From: Vicia villosa
Lineage: Eukaryota; Streptophyta; Magnoliopsida; Fabales; Fabaceae
NCBI RefSeq assembly: GCF_029867415.1
Contig: NC_081184.1
Location: forward strand, 72,970,616-73,034,615
Direction: 5' to 3'
Length of the DNA: 64,000 nucleotides
Positions 22,808 through 36,446 of this stretch are shown piece by piece (within the stretch, counting starts at the first letter, position 1; every line of letters begins with the position of its first letter). The notes below the pieces were generated by a model that searched no databases, was not told the origin of the DNA, and was given only the letters and a program-made list of their open reading frames with translations. The translations under genes and the position numbers were made by a program.

Positions 22808-24106
22808 TGTTGATGCGGTAAAGCGGCAAGTAACAAAAGTTTCGAAATATTTATCCGCGAAATTTATCGTCTCCATAGGGATCAGTACATTGAACTTCCG
22901 TTCAACAGTTTCCAAAGTTATGAGTTTGGATTGAATAGTTAAAGCCTAAAAATGGAAAAGTAAATATTAACACAAAAATAATTCATTCTTCAAAATGAAA
23001 AGACTTATTAAGAATGCATATAATCTACTTCTCATAAACTTAAACTCATAGATCGGTTACACTCAACCTACAATACTCATCAATGTCATCCAACATCGCT
23101 CACACCCTAATTCATTTCAAACCCAAAGTAGAGAGAACTACTATATCATCTCGGCGACGATCTTTCAGCCAACTTCGATAACACAACAGACATCCATATC
23201 AATTGTATTGATGATCTCTCAATCGACACAACTAACACGGAAGCATTAAGCTTCAATACTCATAATGATTGTTAGCTCTAAATCTATCTCTAGAGTTCAG
23301 AAACTAACAAATAATCATCTTAGACAACAATCAACACAGATTTGTAATGCAGATTAAATATAACGTCATAGGCGACAAATATACATGTTTTCAAAGTAAA
23401 TACATATATAAAACCCAACTAAGAGAGAATGCACAAAGAGGAAGAGAAATTAACCAAAAATCTCCCGGTTTGTCAACGCCGATTGATGATTAATCCATCC
23501 CGGATCATCTGTATTTAAGCTCCGAAGTTGTTTTCTAAGCTCTGTCTACCAAAATAATGAAGGTTTGATGGAATTGGATCAAAAAAACCAAAAACATAAC
23601 CTAAAAAAATATGTTTTGACCCCTTTTAACGTATTTTTTCCTACCAGATTCGCCAGGGGAGTCTGGATTCGCCGGACGAACTTCACTAGTAGCAACAACA
23701 GAAAATTTTGCACTGTTTTGACAATAACTTGAGCACCGTAACTCCGATTTGTACACGGTTCAAAGCGTTGGAAAGCTTATTCAATTTCCTATCTAACAAT
23801 AAATAAATATCAATCAAATTGATGATTTCTTTCTTTGATTTTGAGCCTTATTCGTTGATGAGTTGCTCAAAATTGCGCGTTTGAAGCCGTGACTTCGACA
23901 TTTTATTGCTCATGCTCCAAATACACCTCAATACCTACAAAATGAATAGGAAACTATCAAATGGTGCACAAATACACTAAAACTCGATTAAATACAAAAG
24001 TACACGTATTTATGTAATATACACTAAAACGCGTACAAGTTGAGGAAAATAGGAGATAAGTGCATCAAAACTATAAACCAAAATAACTTCAAAAACGCAC
24101 TTATCA
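22808..24106 (-). repeat. LARD-like element, 3' LTR (left, uninterrupted)
   Basis: This is the complete, uninterrupted copy of the LTR. It serves as the empty site for the Tekay-like insertion: the AACAAATAATCATC here corresponds to AACAGATAAC | insertion | ATAATCATC in the right LTR. It also carries the CCGTAACTCCG...AAAGCGTTGGAAAGC block near 23735-23780. Confidence 0.85.
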
Positions 24107-25888
24107 AACTCTCCCCAACTTAAACTTGTTTGTCCTTAAACAAGAATTAATCAACTCAAAGAAACAGAAGCGACATCCAAGCAATTATGCAACAACAAGT
24201 TTTGAAAAACGGAAACAAATATATGGTTCAAATCCAAAACGGTACACACAAAGTAAATACTTACCATTAAACTACGGCAAAAACATAATCATGAAACAAA
24301 TGCTAAATACAAAGAATATGCCAAAAATTATAAAACAACACTAGTTCGCAAATGAATCACACCTAGCACACAATCATCAGTAGATGAAAAATAGAAAAGT
24401 GGGGTATTTTCACTCATCCAACAATCTTGCAAACAAAAGACTAAATTATGCAGTTGTCCAAAAATCGTATTGAAAATACAAAAGCAAGAATCACAAGGGC
24501 TTTTCAAGGTTGTAGCATGGTTGGGTGAACAAACAAGGGACAACTCATAAGGCTAATCGAAATAAAAACTTGCCTAAATCTAAGGGAGTGATCAATTCAC
24601 CAAAGATTCAAACACCAAATTTCAATCAAACTTCTTCCGAATCCCAAAGTTCACACCAAAGCACATACTTATTCGTACAATCATTCGAACTCTTTTTTGT
24701 TTTTGTTTTTCAAAGCATTTTTCCTTTTTTTATTTTTCTTTTATTTCTCTTTCTTTTCTTTTTCTTTTTTCTTTCAACCTCATAGCAATCAACCACAAGT
24801 GCACAATCATTTTTCTCCCCAACTTGAATTAAACCGTATCATTTTGTGAATACTCCCTACTTTCTAAGGCAAGGTAAGAATTCATACAACACAAAGTTGA
24901 GGGATCAAATCCATACAAAAAGTGAACTAAATACTTATAGACAAGAATCAAATTCAAAGAATATGGACAATGACAAAAGGCTCAAAGGGGTTACGATTGA
25001 TCACACACTCACCAGGTGAAATGACTATTTGGCTAGGTAGTTGTGCTTAAAATGAAACAAAAATGCCTTGATGCTTTTCATGCTTTCATATAGTCAACAC
25101 AAACAAAAGATTAAACATAAAAAAATCCAGTTAGAACAAGAGTTGTGGTCTTCAGCATATTTGAACAATGGAAAGATACCTCATAAAATGGTGGAAACTA
25201 AAGTGAATCACAAACAACAAGTATAAGAAAAAATGAATGGCATAGAAGTTGTAAAAAGCCTAAGTATCATGAATATGTTAAAGTCTAGAAAGCGATAAAC
25301 ACATACCTTGAACGTGTATAAAACTTTAACAAAATCATTACCATACACTCGCAAGTCGAAACGATCAAACTTGGAAATCACCGCAAATTCCTCAAGCTAC
25401 TCAAAACGAGGTCAAAGACAAACACACTAACTATTAATATTAACAAACTAAAATACCATAGGAAATTGTCTAAACAAATTTAAAAGTAAAGATTTGAAAT
25501 TTAAGAACTGGTCCGATCTAAATTTGTTTAGACAATTGCATCACACTACTTAAACTAAACAAAAACTAAAAAGAATAAACATACTTGTTTTACGTCGTAA
25601 GCTCGACGCCAGTTATTTATACAAATTCTCCAAGTTTCCTCTTTACACGGCTAGTGCTCACCGACGGTGAAACCTAACCAAACACTCTAGCAAACATGAA
25701 GAGAAACAAACATATACACTAAATTTACCAGTATTGAAAACATATAAAATTCAAAAGTGTGGTTAACATAAACAAATGAATGCACAAGTGAGAATAGACA
25801 ATATATACGATACCTACGAAACTAAAAAACAATGAAACTTTTGCATTGCAATCCAACAAAAACTCCAATCCCGGGAAACAGAGCCATT
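24107..25888 (-). other. non-coding interior of the LARD-like element
   Basis: This stretch has no recognisable gag, protease, RT or integrase. On the plus strand it begins with the complement of the polypurine tract (CTCTCCCCAACTTAAACTTG) and ends with the complement of the primer site. Open frames here (for example 24126, 24525 and 25725) are short and low-complexity. Confidence 0.7.
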
Positions 25889-28800
25889 TTTTGGTGCGGT
25901 AAAACGGCAAGCAACAAAAAAAATTTGGAAATATTTATCCGGGAAATTTATCGTCTCCACAGGGATCAGTGCATTGAATTGCCGTTCAACAGTCTCCAAA
26001 GTTATGAGTTTGGGTTGAATAGTTAAATCATAAAAGCGGAAAATTAAATATTAACACAAAGAATTCTTTCTTCAGAACGAAAATACTTATCAAGCATACA
26101 TATAATCTACTTCTCACAAACTTAAACTCATCGACTAGTTACACACAACCTACAATACTCATCAATGTCATCCAGCATTGCTCACGCCCTAAGTCATTTC
26201 TAACCTAAAGTAGAGAGAACTAATATATCATCTCGACGACGATCTCTCAGCCAACCTCGACAAAACAAGATACATCCATATCAATTATATCGATAATCTC
26301 TCAACCGACACAACTAACAAGGAAGCATTAAGCTTCGACACTCACAAAGATTATTAGCTCTAAATATATCTCTAGAGTTTATAAACTAACAGATAACTGT
26401 AACATCCCGATTTTTATTAATATTTTTATTAATTATATTATTTGGTTTTTTTAATAATTATTTGCTTAATTTAGTCATTTATGATGTTTATTGAAATTTT
26501 CGCGTTTTGGGACGATTTAGTCGGTATTAGTTCGGGATAGCGGATCGATATTTAATCGAAAATTTTAATATCTTTAGTATTAGAAATATTAATGAGTTAA
26601 TATTAAGCGTTTTGGGAATTTTCCAAGTAATTAAGATTAGACCGGAAATATGAGACATTGAGTAATAAGGGGTATATATTTTATTAGGCTCATTTGTGTG
26701 TTAATTATTTATTTAATTGTTATGTGATATAATAATTAATTGAATTAATTAATTTTGTGTATATTTTTATTTATCAGGTTTATTGGGCTAATTGAGTTAT
26801 TATAAGATTATAGCTATTGGGCTTAATAATTAGAAGTAGAAGTAAATTGGGGGTGTTATTTTCTTAAGCCCATTAAGATATTAAGTTAGTAAGGGTTTGA
26901 TGAGAGTTACAAAATATCATTTCATTTGGTCATTTCAAGAGAAGAGAAATGGGAGAAAGGATACTAAGAGAGGAGAAGAACAAAAGCTAGGGTTTCAAGA
27001 AATCAAAGAGGTAAGGGGGAGAATCCTTATTATTATGGGTTAGTATGATTGGGTCAATGGGTAGATTAACATGATTTAGGGATTTTGTTCTTCAATTTTT
27101 AGATTTTGACAGGTTAGATTTTGTTAAGAATCCATAAAATTTGTGTTAGAAACATGTTTTGATTTTAGTAATTGATATGTTGATGAAATTGAGAAATAAA
27201 TTGAAAACTCATTTTGATATTTTACATACTGGATATGCCAATTGGTATCTACTGTGCATATCGATTCTAAATTGTCATGGGTTCCTGTAGTTGAAAATAG
27301 TAGTATTAGAATTTCCCTGTCAACTATTGACCCCTATTTCATTGTTTATTGGGAATTCATTTGTTGAGCACCGTTTCCACTTGACTGCAACTTGACAGCC
27401 TACTTGAAACATACAATAGGATCTTTTACCTATTACTTTTCGTTTTTCAAAAGTTAGAACCATGAACTAATTTCCATGCTGATATATATTAATGCTGCTA
27501 TATATTGATGAAGGAAATGCACTTACAGTAAAATCAATGGAATGGTATTAGTTAGATATAAAACTAAACATTTTCAAAAATATATATAGATTTAATTTGA
27601 GTTATTGTTAATTATGTCAAAATTTGTCCATTGAGTAATTTAGAATACTTTAAAATATTTTAGAGTCATAATTTTATTTATTTATTTGAGTAACTCTGAT
27701 ATGTTTAAAGTTGTCACAGTTACTTTTGAGTTGTTTAGAGTCAATTTGAGTTGTTTAGAGTTGTCAGTTTACGATGTCGGTGTTTACATTTTCGTTGAAA
27801 CTTTAACAAATCATATCTTTTGAACCGTAATTCCGTTTGAGTCCCCGTTCGAAGCGTTAGAAAGCTAGCGCGATATTATTTTCAATAAAAATGGTCTTGA
27901 GCAATAGAATGCTAGAAAGTGAAAATGGAATAGAAATATAAGTGAATTAAATTAATATAGTTTGATATTAATTGGTTAAACTAATAATTGAATTAATTGC
28001 GATGAGTCTATTTAATCAGATTATGTTTGGACTTGGATAAGTTATTCGGTTTATCGGTAAATCACGGTATTTTGAGAATTTGTCCGTAATTGTGTTTTTG
28101 GCTTGAATATTTATGTTGAGAATAATATATTGTTATGCTAATGATGTTGTTTTGATAAGGTGTATATTCGTGTATATATGGTAAATGTGAATTGACATGA
28201 GATAGTATGGATACTAGTGTTAATTGGATTTTGTGAATCGTAATTGATTAATTGGCCTTTTATATGTGAATGATATGTATGTGTTGTGAATGTTGTGTAT
28301 AATTGGTGGATAATTCATCGAGTTGAATTATTGTGATATGCGGAATGTTAAGATGGTAGAGATGATCTTAATTGCATAATTGGTCGGTAATTGTACATTC
28401 ATTCATGGCATAGTCGGCTTTATTATGGAAGCGGTGAAGCTGTGGGTTCACATGGTATTAGACGGTGATCCTTGAATGGAAATAGACGTAGATTACGTTG
28501 ATCCTTAATTGGAAACATGCGTAGTGGCTTTGATCTTGTCCGGATCGGAAGCGGCTTGGATTCTAGAGTGAATTCGGAAAGCGGTAAACTATATGTTTAC
28601 ATTTGGTGGCTTCGATCTTGTCCGGATCTGAAGCGTGGCTAGATTCTATATGAATCGGAAGTGGTGGAACTTTGGGTCCATATTGGGTACCACTTGCATT
28701 GAGTCACATGTTTTGCATTGAGTCACATTAAGGTTATGTGATGTTTGAATATATATGCGTTTATGTGATTGTTATGTGTACATGAGATGTGATAATTGGA

Positions 28801-30415
28801 TTTGGTAGTGTTTGGACACATGACTTGGTAAAATATATGATTATGCGATAATTATAGTTATGTGTATTATTTGGGAATATAGTATTGGAATTTAATATTA
28901 TACTCCTTGAGTTTTGATGTATGCTTGTAACATGTGAAATAAATGTTGGTTAGTATTATTTACATAGTTATATAAGAGTGATGAATTCCTATATCTGCTG
29001 ATTGAATCATTGTATCTTATTATACTTTCTTCATAATGATTTGTATTCTCACCCTTCTGTTTTAATGTTGCCCTCGTTTGGCGACGTGCAGGTTCTGGAG
29101 TTAGTAGCTCGCATGTGATCTTAGTTGGAGTTTCTTCCGAGTTATTTGGAGATTAGGTAGTGAGTCGGTGCTCTGGTTGTTAGAACAAGAATTGTTCTGA
29201 TCAAATTATCTTAGTTTTGATGATAACAATGTCTATGAATTTTGCTTAAGATAATGTGGTACTCTAATCCAATGCAATTTCCTTTTCAGGAAATATATAA
29301 AGAGTATGCACAAATCAATGCTCAGAAGCTTTAAATCTGAAGGTTCAACATGCAACATCAGAACATGGTCTGGCAAGACATCAGAAGATGGTCAAGCAGA
29401 ATCATAACATGGTCTATGGAAGCATCAGAAGGACTGGAGTTCAGAAGCAGAAGCACTGAAGTAATGATATCACGCTCAGAAGCACTTCAAGGTCAGAAGA
29501 TCAGAAGATGCTTATGCACCAAGCTGTTTGTACTCTGATGATATTCAAACGTTGTATCTACAAAAGATCAATCAGAATCAAGTACAAGATGGCAGGCTAC
29601 GCTGACTGAAAAAAGGAACGTTAGAAGCTATTAACGACAACGCCAGTAGTCACAACAAAAGCAAGGCTCGAGGTAGTTGACAAAAGTGTGAAACATTAAA
29701 TGCAATGCTGTACAGAATACGCAAAGCATTAAATGCTCCCAACGGTCATCTTCTCATGCGCCTATAAAACGAAGCTCTGAAGAGAAGCAAAGGTTAACGA
29801 AACTGCATACAACTCTTAACAAAAACTTTGCTGAAACGCTTTTCATTTTGAAAGCTCTCAAACTTCATCTTCAACCTCACTTATTGCTGTTGTAGTAATA
29901 TAGTGAGAGTAAGCTTTAAACTGTAAGAGAAATATCACAGTTGTGATTATCGCTTTTAAGAAGCATTGTAATACTCTTAGAATTTATTTACATTAAGTTG
30001 TAAAGGACTAGAGTGATCAGTTAGATCAGAATACTCTAGAAAAGTCTTAGAGGGTATCTAAGCAGATTGTTCCTAGAGTGATCAGGTTGTGATCAGAAGA
30101 CTCTAGAAGACTTAGCAGTGTCTAAGTGGAAAACCATTGTAATCTCGTGTGATTAGTGGATTAAATCCTCAGTTGAGGTAAATCACCTGATAAGGGTGGA
30201 CTGGAGTAGTTTAGTTAACAACGAACCAGGATAAAAATAATTGTGCAAGTTGTTTTTATTTTACAAGTTTTGATACTACACTTATTCAAACCCCCCCCCC
30301 CCCCTTTCTAAGTGTTTTTCTATCCTTCAATTGGCATCAGAGCGCCGGTTCTAAGGTGCAAGCACTTAACCGTGTTTAGAAAAGATTCAGGAAGAGAAAA
30401 ACGCTTCAGTAAAAG

Positions 30416-32345
30416 ATGGCTGGTGAAATTCCAACAAACACATCTACAACTACATCTGGCTCTGCTGTGCAATACAATGGAAATGGTAACAATGGTTATA
30501 CTAGACCACCAGTGTTTGATGGTGAAAACTTTGAATACTGGAAAGATAAACTTGAAAGTTACTTTCTTGGTCTAGATGCTGATCTATGGGATCTTCTGTT
30601 GGATGGTTACACACATCCAGTTAAAGCCAGTGGTGTGAGGCTCACAAGAAAAGAAATGACTGATGAGCAAAAGAAGGAATTCAAAAATCATCACAAGTGC
30701 AGGACTGTTTTGCTGAATGCTATCTCTCATGCTGAGTATGAGAAGATATCTAACAGGGAAACTGCCCATGACATATATGAGTCTTTGAAAATGACTCATG
30801 AGGGAAATGCTCAAGTCAAGGAAACCAAAGCTCTTGCGCTAATCCAGAAGTATGAAGCCTTCAAGATGGAGGATGATGAAGACATTGAAAAGATGTTTTC
30901 AAGATTTCAAACTCTAACTGCTGGATTAAGAGTTCTGGACAAAGGCTACACCAAGGCTGATCATGTGAAGAAGATCATCAGAAGCTTGCCCAGAAGATGG
31001 GGCCCAATGGTGGCTGCATTCAAGATAGCAAAGAATCTGAATGAAGTCTCTTTGGAAGAGCTGATCAGCGCCCTGAGGAGTCATGAGATTGAGCTTGACG
31101 CCAATGAACCTCAGAAGAAAGGTAAGTCTGTTGCATTAAAATCTAATTATAAAAAATGCACTAACGCTTTTCAGGCTGGAGAAGTAGATTCTGAAGAATC
31201 AGAATCAGAAGAAGAAGAAGATGAACTGTCCATGATTTCCAGAAGAGTTAACCAACTCTGGAAAAGCAAGCAGAGGAAGTTCAAGAGCTTCAGAAGCTCA
31301 AAGAAGCCTGAAAGAGGAGAATCTTCTAGAGGCAGAAGATTTGAAAAGAAGAAGGTCATGTGCTACGAATGCAATGAGCCTGGACACTACAAGAATGAGT
31401 GCCCAAAACTTCAGAAGGAAAATCCCAAGAAGAAGTTTCATAAGAAGAAAGGTCTTATGGCAACATGGGATGAGTCAGAAGATGAATCAGACTCTGAAGA
31501 TGAGCAGGGCAAACATTGCACTGATGGCCACTGTCAATGATGGATCAGAATCTACGTCAGAATCAGATTCTGAAGAGGTATTTTCTGAACTAACTAGAGA
31601 TGAGTTAGTTTCCAGTTTAATAGAGCTTCTTGAACTAAAAGCTCATCTTAGTATCAAATACAAAAAGCTGAAAAAGCAATTTGAATTTGAAACTAAGAAG
31701 CTTGAGTTGGAAAATTCTGAATTAATAGAAAAAGTTTTAAAATTATCCAACAACATTGGATCTTCTTCTGATTCAGAAAAGTCCACTCCTAGTCTAAACC
31801 ATATTCTGAAAGAATATGATTTAAGCTTCAGGAAGTTCCTATCTAGAAGTATTAGCAGAAGTCAGCTAGCTTCTATGATATATGCTGTTTCTGGAAACAA
31901 GAGAGTTGGCATTGGTTTTGAGGGTGAAACCCCATACAAACTTGAACCTGTAGATGATATGAAAATCACATACAAGCCATTGTATGATCAGTTCAAGTAT
32001 GGCCACTCACATGATATTAGGCACACATCACATGCTCAAAGCTTTCACATAACACACACCAAGAAGCATGTGACACAACCTAAGAAATATCATGGAACTC
32101 AGAATAAGAATTATCATGCTGTTCCTCCTATTGCTTATAATGCCAAACCCAAGTTCAATCAGAACTTGAGGAAAATTAACAAGAAAGGACCCAAGAAAAT
32201 GTGGGTACCTAAGGAAAAGATTATTCCTATTGCAGATATCCTTGGCTGCAAAGAAGACAAAGCACAACATGTCATGGTACCTGGACTCTGGATGCTCGCG
32301 ACACATGACAAGAAGAAGGTCTATGTTCCAAGACTTGGTGCTTAA
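30416..32345 (+). pseudogene. SIRE-like gag, frameshifted
   Basis: It starts MAGEIPTNTSTT shortly after the primer site. The first frame (to 31540) has FDGENFEYWKDKLESYF, typical of copia gag (UBN2-like), and the zinc knuckle CYECNEPGHYKNEC at about residues 316-329. The frame is lost near 31505. A second open frame continues to 32345 with a coiled-coil-like K/E/L-rich stretch (LELKAHLSIKYKKLKKQFEF). It ends overlapping the pol start by 116 bases in a third frame. The gag would coat the RNA in virus-like particles. I cannot tell whether the final frame change is a programmed shift or decay. Confidence 0.85.
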
Positions 32346-35300
32346 ATCTGGTGGAGAAGTCAAGTTTGGAGGAGATCAGAAGGGCAAGATAATTGGCTCT
32401 GGAACTATAAAGTCTGGTAACTCTCCTTCCATAACTAATGTACTTCTTGTAGAAGGATTAACACATAACTTATTGTCCATAAGTCAATTAAGTGACAATG
32501 GTTATGATATAATCTTCAACCAAAAGTATTGCAAGGCTGTAAGTCAAAAGGATGGCTCAATCCTATTTACAGGCAAGAGGAAGAACAACAATTATAAGAC
32601 AGATCTTCAAGATCTCAAGAATCAGAAGATAACTTGTCTTATGTCTGTTTCTAAAGAGCAGTGGGTCTGGCATAGAAGATTAGGACATGCTAGTTTGAGA
32701 AAGATTTCTCAGATTAACAAACTAAATCTTGTCAGAGGACTCCCTAATCTGAAATATAAATCAGATGCTCTTTGTGAAGCATGTCAGAAGGGCAAGTTCT
32801 CCAAACCTGCATTCAAGTCTAAGAATGTTGTGTCTACCTCAAGGCCGTTAGAACTCTTGCACATTGATCTGTTTGGCCCAATCAAAACAGCATCTGTCAG
32901 AGGGAAGAAATATGGATTAGTCATCGTTGATGATTATAGCCGCTGGACATGGGTAAAGTTCTTAAAACACAAGGATGAGTCTCATTCAGTGTTCTTTGAT
33001 TTCTGCACTCAGATCCAATCTGAGAAAGAGTGCAAAATCATAAAGGTTAGAAGTGATCATGGTGGTGAATTTGAGAACAAATTCTTTGAGGAGTTCTTCA
33101 AAGAAAATGGCATTGCCCATGATTTCTCTTGTCCTAGAACTCCACAACAAAATGGAGTTGTAGAGCGAAAGATTAGGACTCTACAAGAAATGGCCAGAAC
33201 CATGATCAATGAAACCAATATGGCTAAGCATTTCTGGGCAGAAGCAATAAACACTGCATGTTACATTCAGAATAGAATCTCTATCAGACCTATTCTAAAT
33301 AAGACTCCTTATGAATTGTGGAAGAACAGAAAGCCCAACATTTCATATTTCCATCCTTTTGGATGTGTATGTTTTATTCTGTATACTAAAGATCATCTTG
33401 GTAAGTTTGATTCTAAAGCACAAAAGTGTTTCCTTCTTGGATATTCTGAACGCTCAAAAGGCTACAGAGTATACAATAATGAAACATTGGTTGTAGAAGA
33501 ATCAATCAATATCAGGTTTGATGATAAGCTTGGTCTTGAAAAGCCAAAGCAGTTTGAGAATTTTGCAGATTTTGATATTGATATATCAGAAGCAGTAGAA
33601 CCAAGAAGCAAAGGATCAGAAGCAGAACTTCTCAGAAGTAAAGAATCTGAAGATCAAGTTGCAGCTTCTTTGGAGAATCTAAGCATTTCTGAAGAACCAA
33701 TTGTCAGAAGATCTTCCAGACTCACTTCTGCTCATTCAGAAGATGTCATTCTTGGAAAGAAGAATGATCCTATCAGAACAAGAGCATTCCTTAAGAACAA
33801 TGCAGAATGTCAATTAGGTCTTGTGTCTTTGATCGAGCCAACTTCTGTTGATCAAGCTCTAGAAGATCCAGACTGGATAATTGCTATGCAAGAAGAACTT
33901 AATCAGTTTACAAGGAATGATGTATGGGATCTTGTTTCTAGACCAAAAGGATTCAATATCATTGGTACAAAATGGGTCTTTAGAAACAAGCTGAGTGAGA
34001 AAGGAGAAGTGGTAAGAAACAAAGCCAGACTGGTTGCTCAGGGTTACAGTCAGCAAGAAGGGATTGACTATACAGAAACCTTTGCACCAGTGGCCAGGTT
34101 AGAATCTATTCGTCTGTTAATTTCTTTTTCCACTCAACATAACATCACTCTTTATCAGATAGATGTTAAGAGTGCCTTCTTAAATGGTTATATAGATGAA
34201 GAAGTCTATGTCCACCAACCTCCTGGTTTTGAAGACTCCATGTCTTCAAATCATGTTTTTAAATTAAAGAAATCATTGTACGGATTGAAACAAGCTCCTA
34301 GAGCTTGGTATGAACGTTTAAGTTCTTTCCTTCTGGAAAATGGTTTCACTAGAGGAAAAGTGGACACTACAATCTTTTGTAAAACCTTTAAAAATGATAT
34401 TTTAATATGTCAAATATATGTAGATGATATTATCTTTGGAACATCTAATGCTACACTTGGAAAGGAGTTTGCTGAGTCTATGCAGGATGAGTTTGAGATG
34501 AGCATGATGGGAGAACTCAAGTACTTCCTTGGGATACAAATCAATCAAACATCAGAATGAACATATGTTCATCAAACCAAGTATGTGAAAGAACTTCTGA
34601 AGAAGTTTAATCTTTCTGACTGCACAGAAGCAAAAACTCCCATGCATCCAACGTGCATTCTAGGTAAGGATGAGGTAAGTAAGAAGGTAGATCAGAAGTT
34701 ATATAGAGGTATGATTGGATCTCTGTTATATTTGACTGCTTCTAGACCTGACATACTATTCAGTGTTTGTTTGTGTGCTAGATTCCAATCAGACCCTAGA
34801 GAATCTCACTTAACTGCTGTTAAGAGAATTCTGAGGTATCTGAAAGGTACTACTAATGTTGGTTTAGTCTACAGAAAATCTAAAGAATACAACTTAGTAG
34901 GATTCTGTGATGCTGACTATGCTGGGGATAGAATTGAAAGAAAGAGTACTTCTGGAAGTTGTCAATTTCTTGGAAGTCATCTGATCTCCTAGTACAGCAA
35001 GAAGCAAGCTACCATTGCTCTCTCAACAACAGAAGCAGAATATGTTGCTGCTGCTGGTTGTAGCACACAAATGCTCTGGATGAAGAGTCAGCTAGAAGAT
35101 TATCAGATATATGAGAGTAACATTCCTATCTTCTGTGATAATACTTCTGCTATATATTTATCTAAAAATCCTATATTACATTCAAAAGCTAAACATATTG
35201 AGATCAAACATCATTTCATAAGGGACTATGTTCAGAAGGGTGTTCTATCTTTAAACTTTGTGGATACAGACCATCAATGGGCTGATAACTTTACAAAACC

Positions 35301-35364
35301 CCTGGCTGAAGATAGATTTAAATTCATTCTGAAAAATATTAGTATGGATTTATGTCCAGAATGA
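32230..35364 (+). pseudogene. SIRE-like pol: protease, integrase, RT, RNase H, with two stops
   Basis: The protease motif [11 protein letters not shown] opens the frame. Integrase follows with its zinc domain (HRRLGHAS ... CEACQKGK) and D-D-E core ([31 protein letters not shown]). RT has [24 protein letters not shown] and the catalytic YVDDIIFG. RNase H has FCDADYAGD and STTEAEYVA. Two in-frame stops break it: TGA at 34558-34560, at a position usually Gly, and TAG at 34990-34992, at a position usually Trp. Otherwise the frame is continuous for 1045 codons, so inactivation is recent. Confidence 0.93.
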
Positions 35365-35838
35365 GAAGATGAGAAGATCTTACGTATGGTTATATTCTGA
35401 AATATGATTGGATTAGTCTTTTATAAGAAGTTCTGATTTTAATCAATTAGAAGTAATGATCCTGTTATTACTAACGTTTCATTGTCTAAGTTGATTCAGA
35501 GTCTCTTTAAAAGTAAAACAGCTGTAACTGGCTTTCCAGATGGTAAACACGTGTTCACTATTTTTGGACAAGCATGCGTGCAGTTGAGGTGATGCCGCCC
35601 TAGGTAACTGTGCTAATCACTTCATTTGTCATAAGTCTCTCTCCTCATGTCACGTAACATTAAATGCCATTCATCATTTCAGTTTATTTCTTTTTCATTT
35701 TATATTCTTCAAACGTTTCATTTCCCTCTTTTTATTTCTCTCTCTCTTTGCATTCATTGTCATCTTTGTTTGCTCTCTCTCTCATTATCTGCATTTCGCA
35801 TAAACCCTAGTTTATTCATCTTCAACCTAGCATTCACC

Positions 35839-36446
35839 ATGAATCCGTCTTCAAGTTCCTCTCAACAAGCATTCAACAGACAAAAGGTTACTCCACTGAA
35901 AACTTGCTCCATTCCTCCATCAGAAATGGAAGTTTTATGTAAATCTCCTGTGGACGCTGATGACTTGGGTGCTTATGGTTTCTAACCAGATGCGAAGACG
36001 AAGGCTCAAGGGTGGTCGATCTATTTGAATAGAACGGTTGGAAGGGTTGATTGGTTCCAGGTTGAGAAACAAATCTCGGGGATCGTCGACATTGATTTCA
36101 AGACGGATCTCACAAGAGACTCAAGATTCCAAGAAGTCTCAAGTCAGATCTCTTATGTGATGCTGCTATCAACATTTATCCAAAGGAAGAAGACTTTCTT
36201 GAGATATTGGATGAAGTTAAGCATCATGTACTTGACTTCTATGTTAAGGGAAAGCCCCGTTTGAGAGATTAGCTCTCTTCCTGTGAACTGTTTTCAGTTC
36301 CTCCTTGTATTCATGTATTCTCTTCCCGTAGAGCTTCTTGTCTGAACAGGCATGCAGAGTCTCAAGCTTTCATGGCTAGGAAAATTGAGAACAACAATGG
36401 GATTCATGATATGTTAGCTAAGATTATGTCTAAGCTAGGGTTGTAG
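35839..36446 (+). pseudogene. SIRE-like extra (env-like position) ORF remnant
   Basis: Downstream of pol an ATG begins MNPSSSSSQQAFNR. The preceding 190 bases look like a plant 5' UTR (long TCTCTC tracts, AAACCCTAG). The first frame stops at 35985; GWSIYLNRTVGRVDWFQ follows at 36013, and another frame continues to a stop near 36446 (IYPKEEDFLEILDEVKHHV ... IHDMLAKIMSKLGL). SIRE-type elements carry an additional ORF here that some call env-like. I see no membrane segment or signal peptide, so its function is unknown. Confidence 0.55.
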
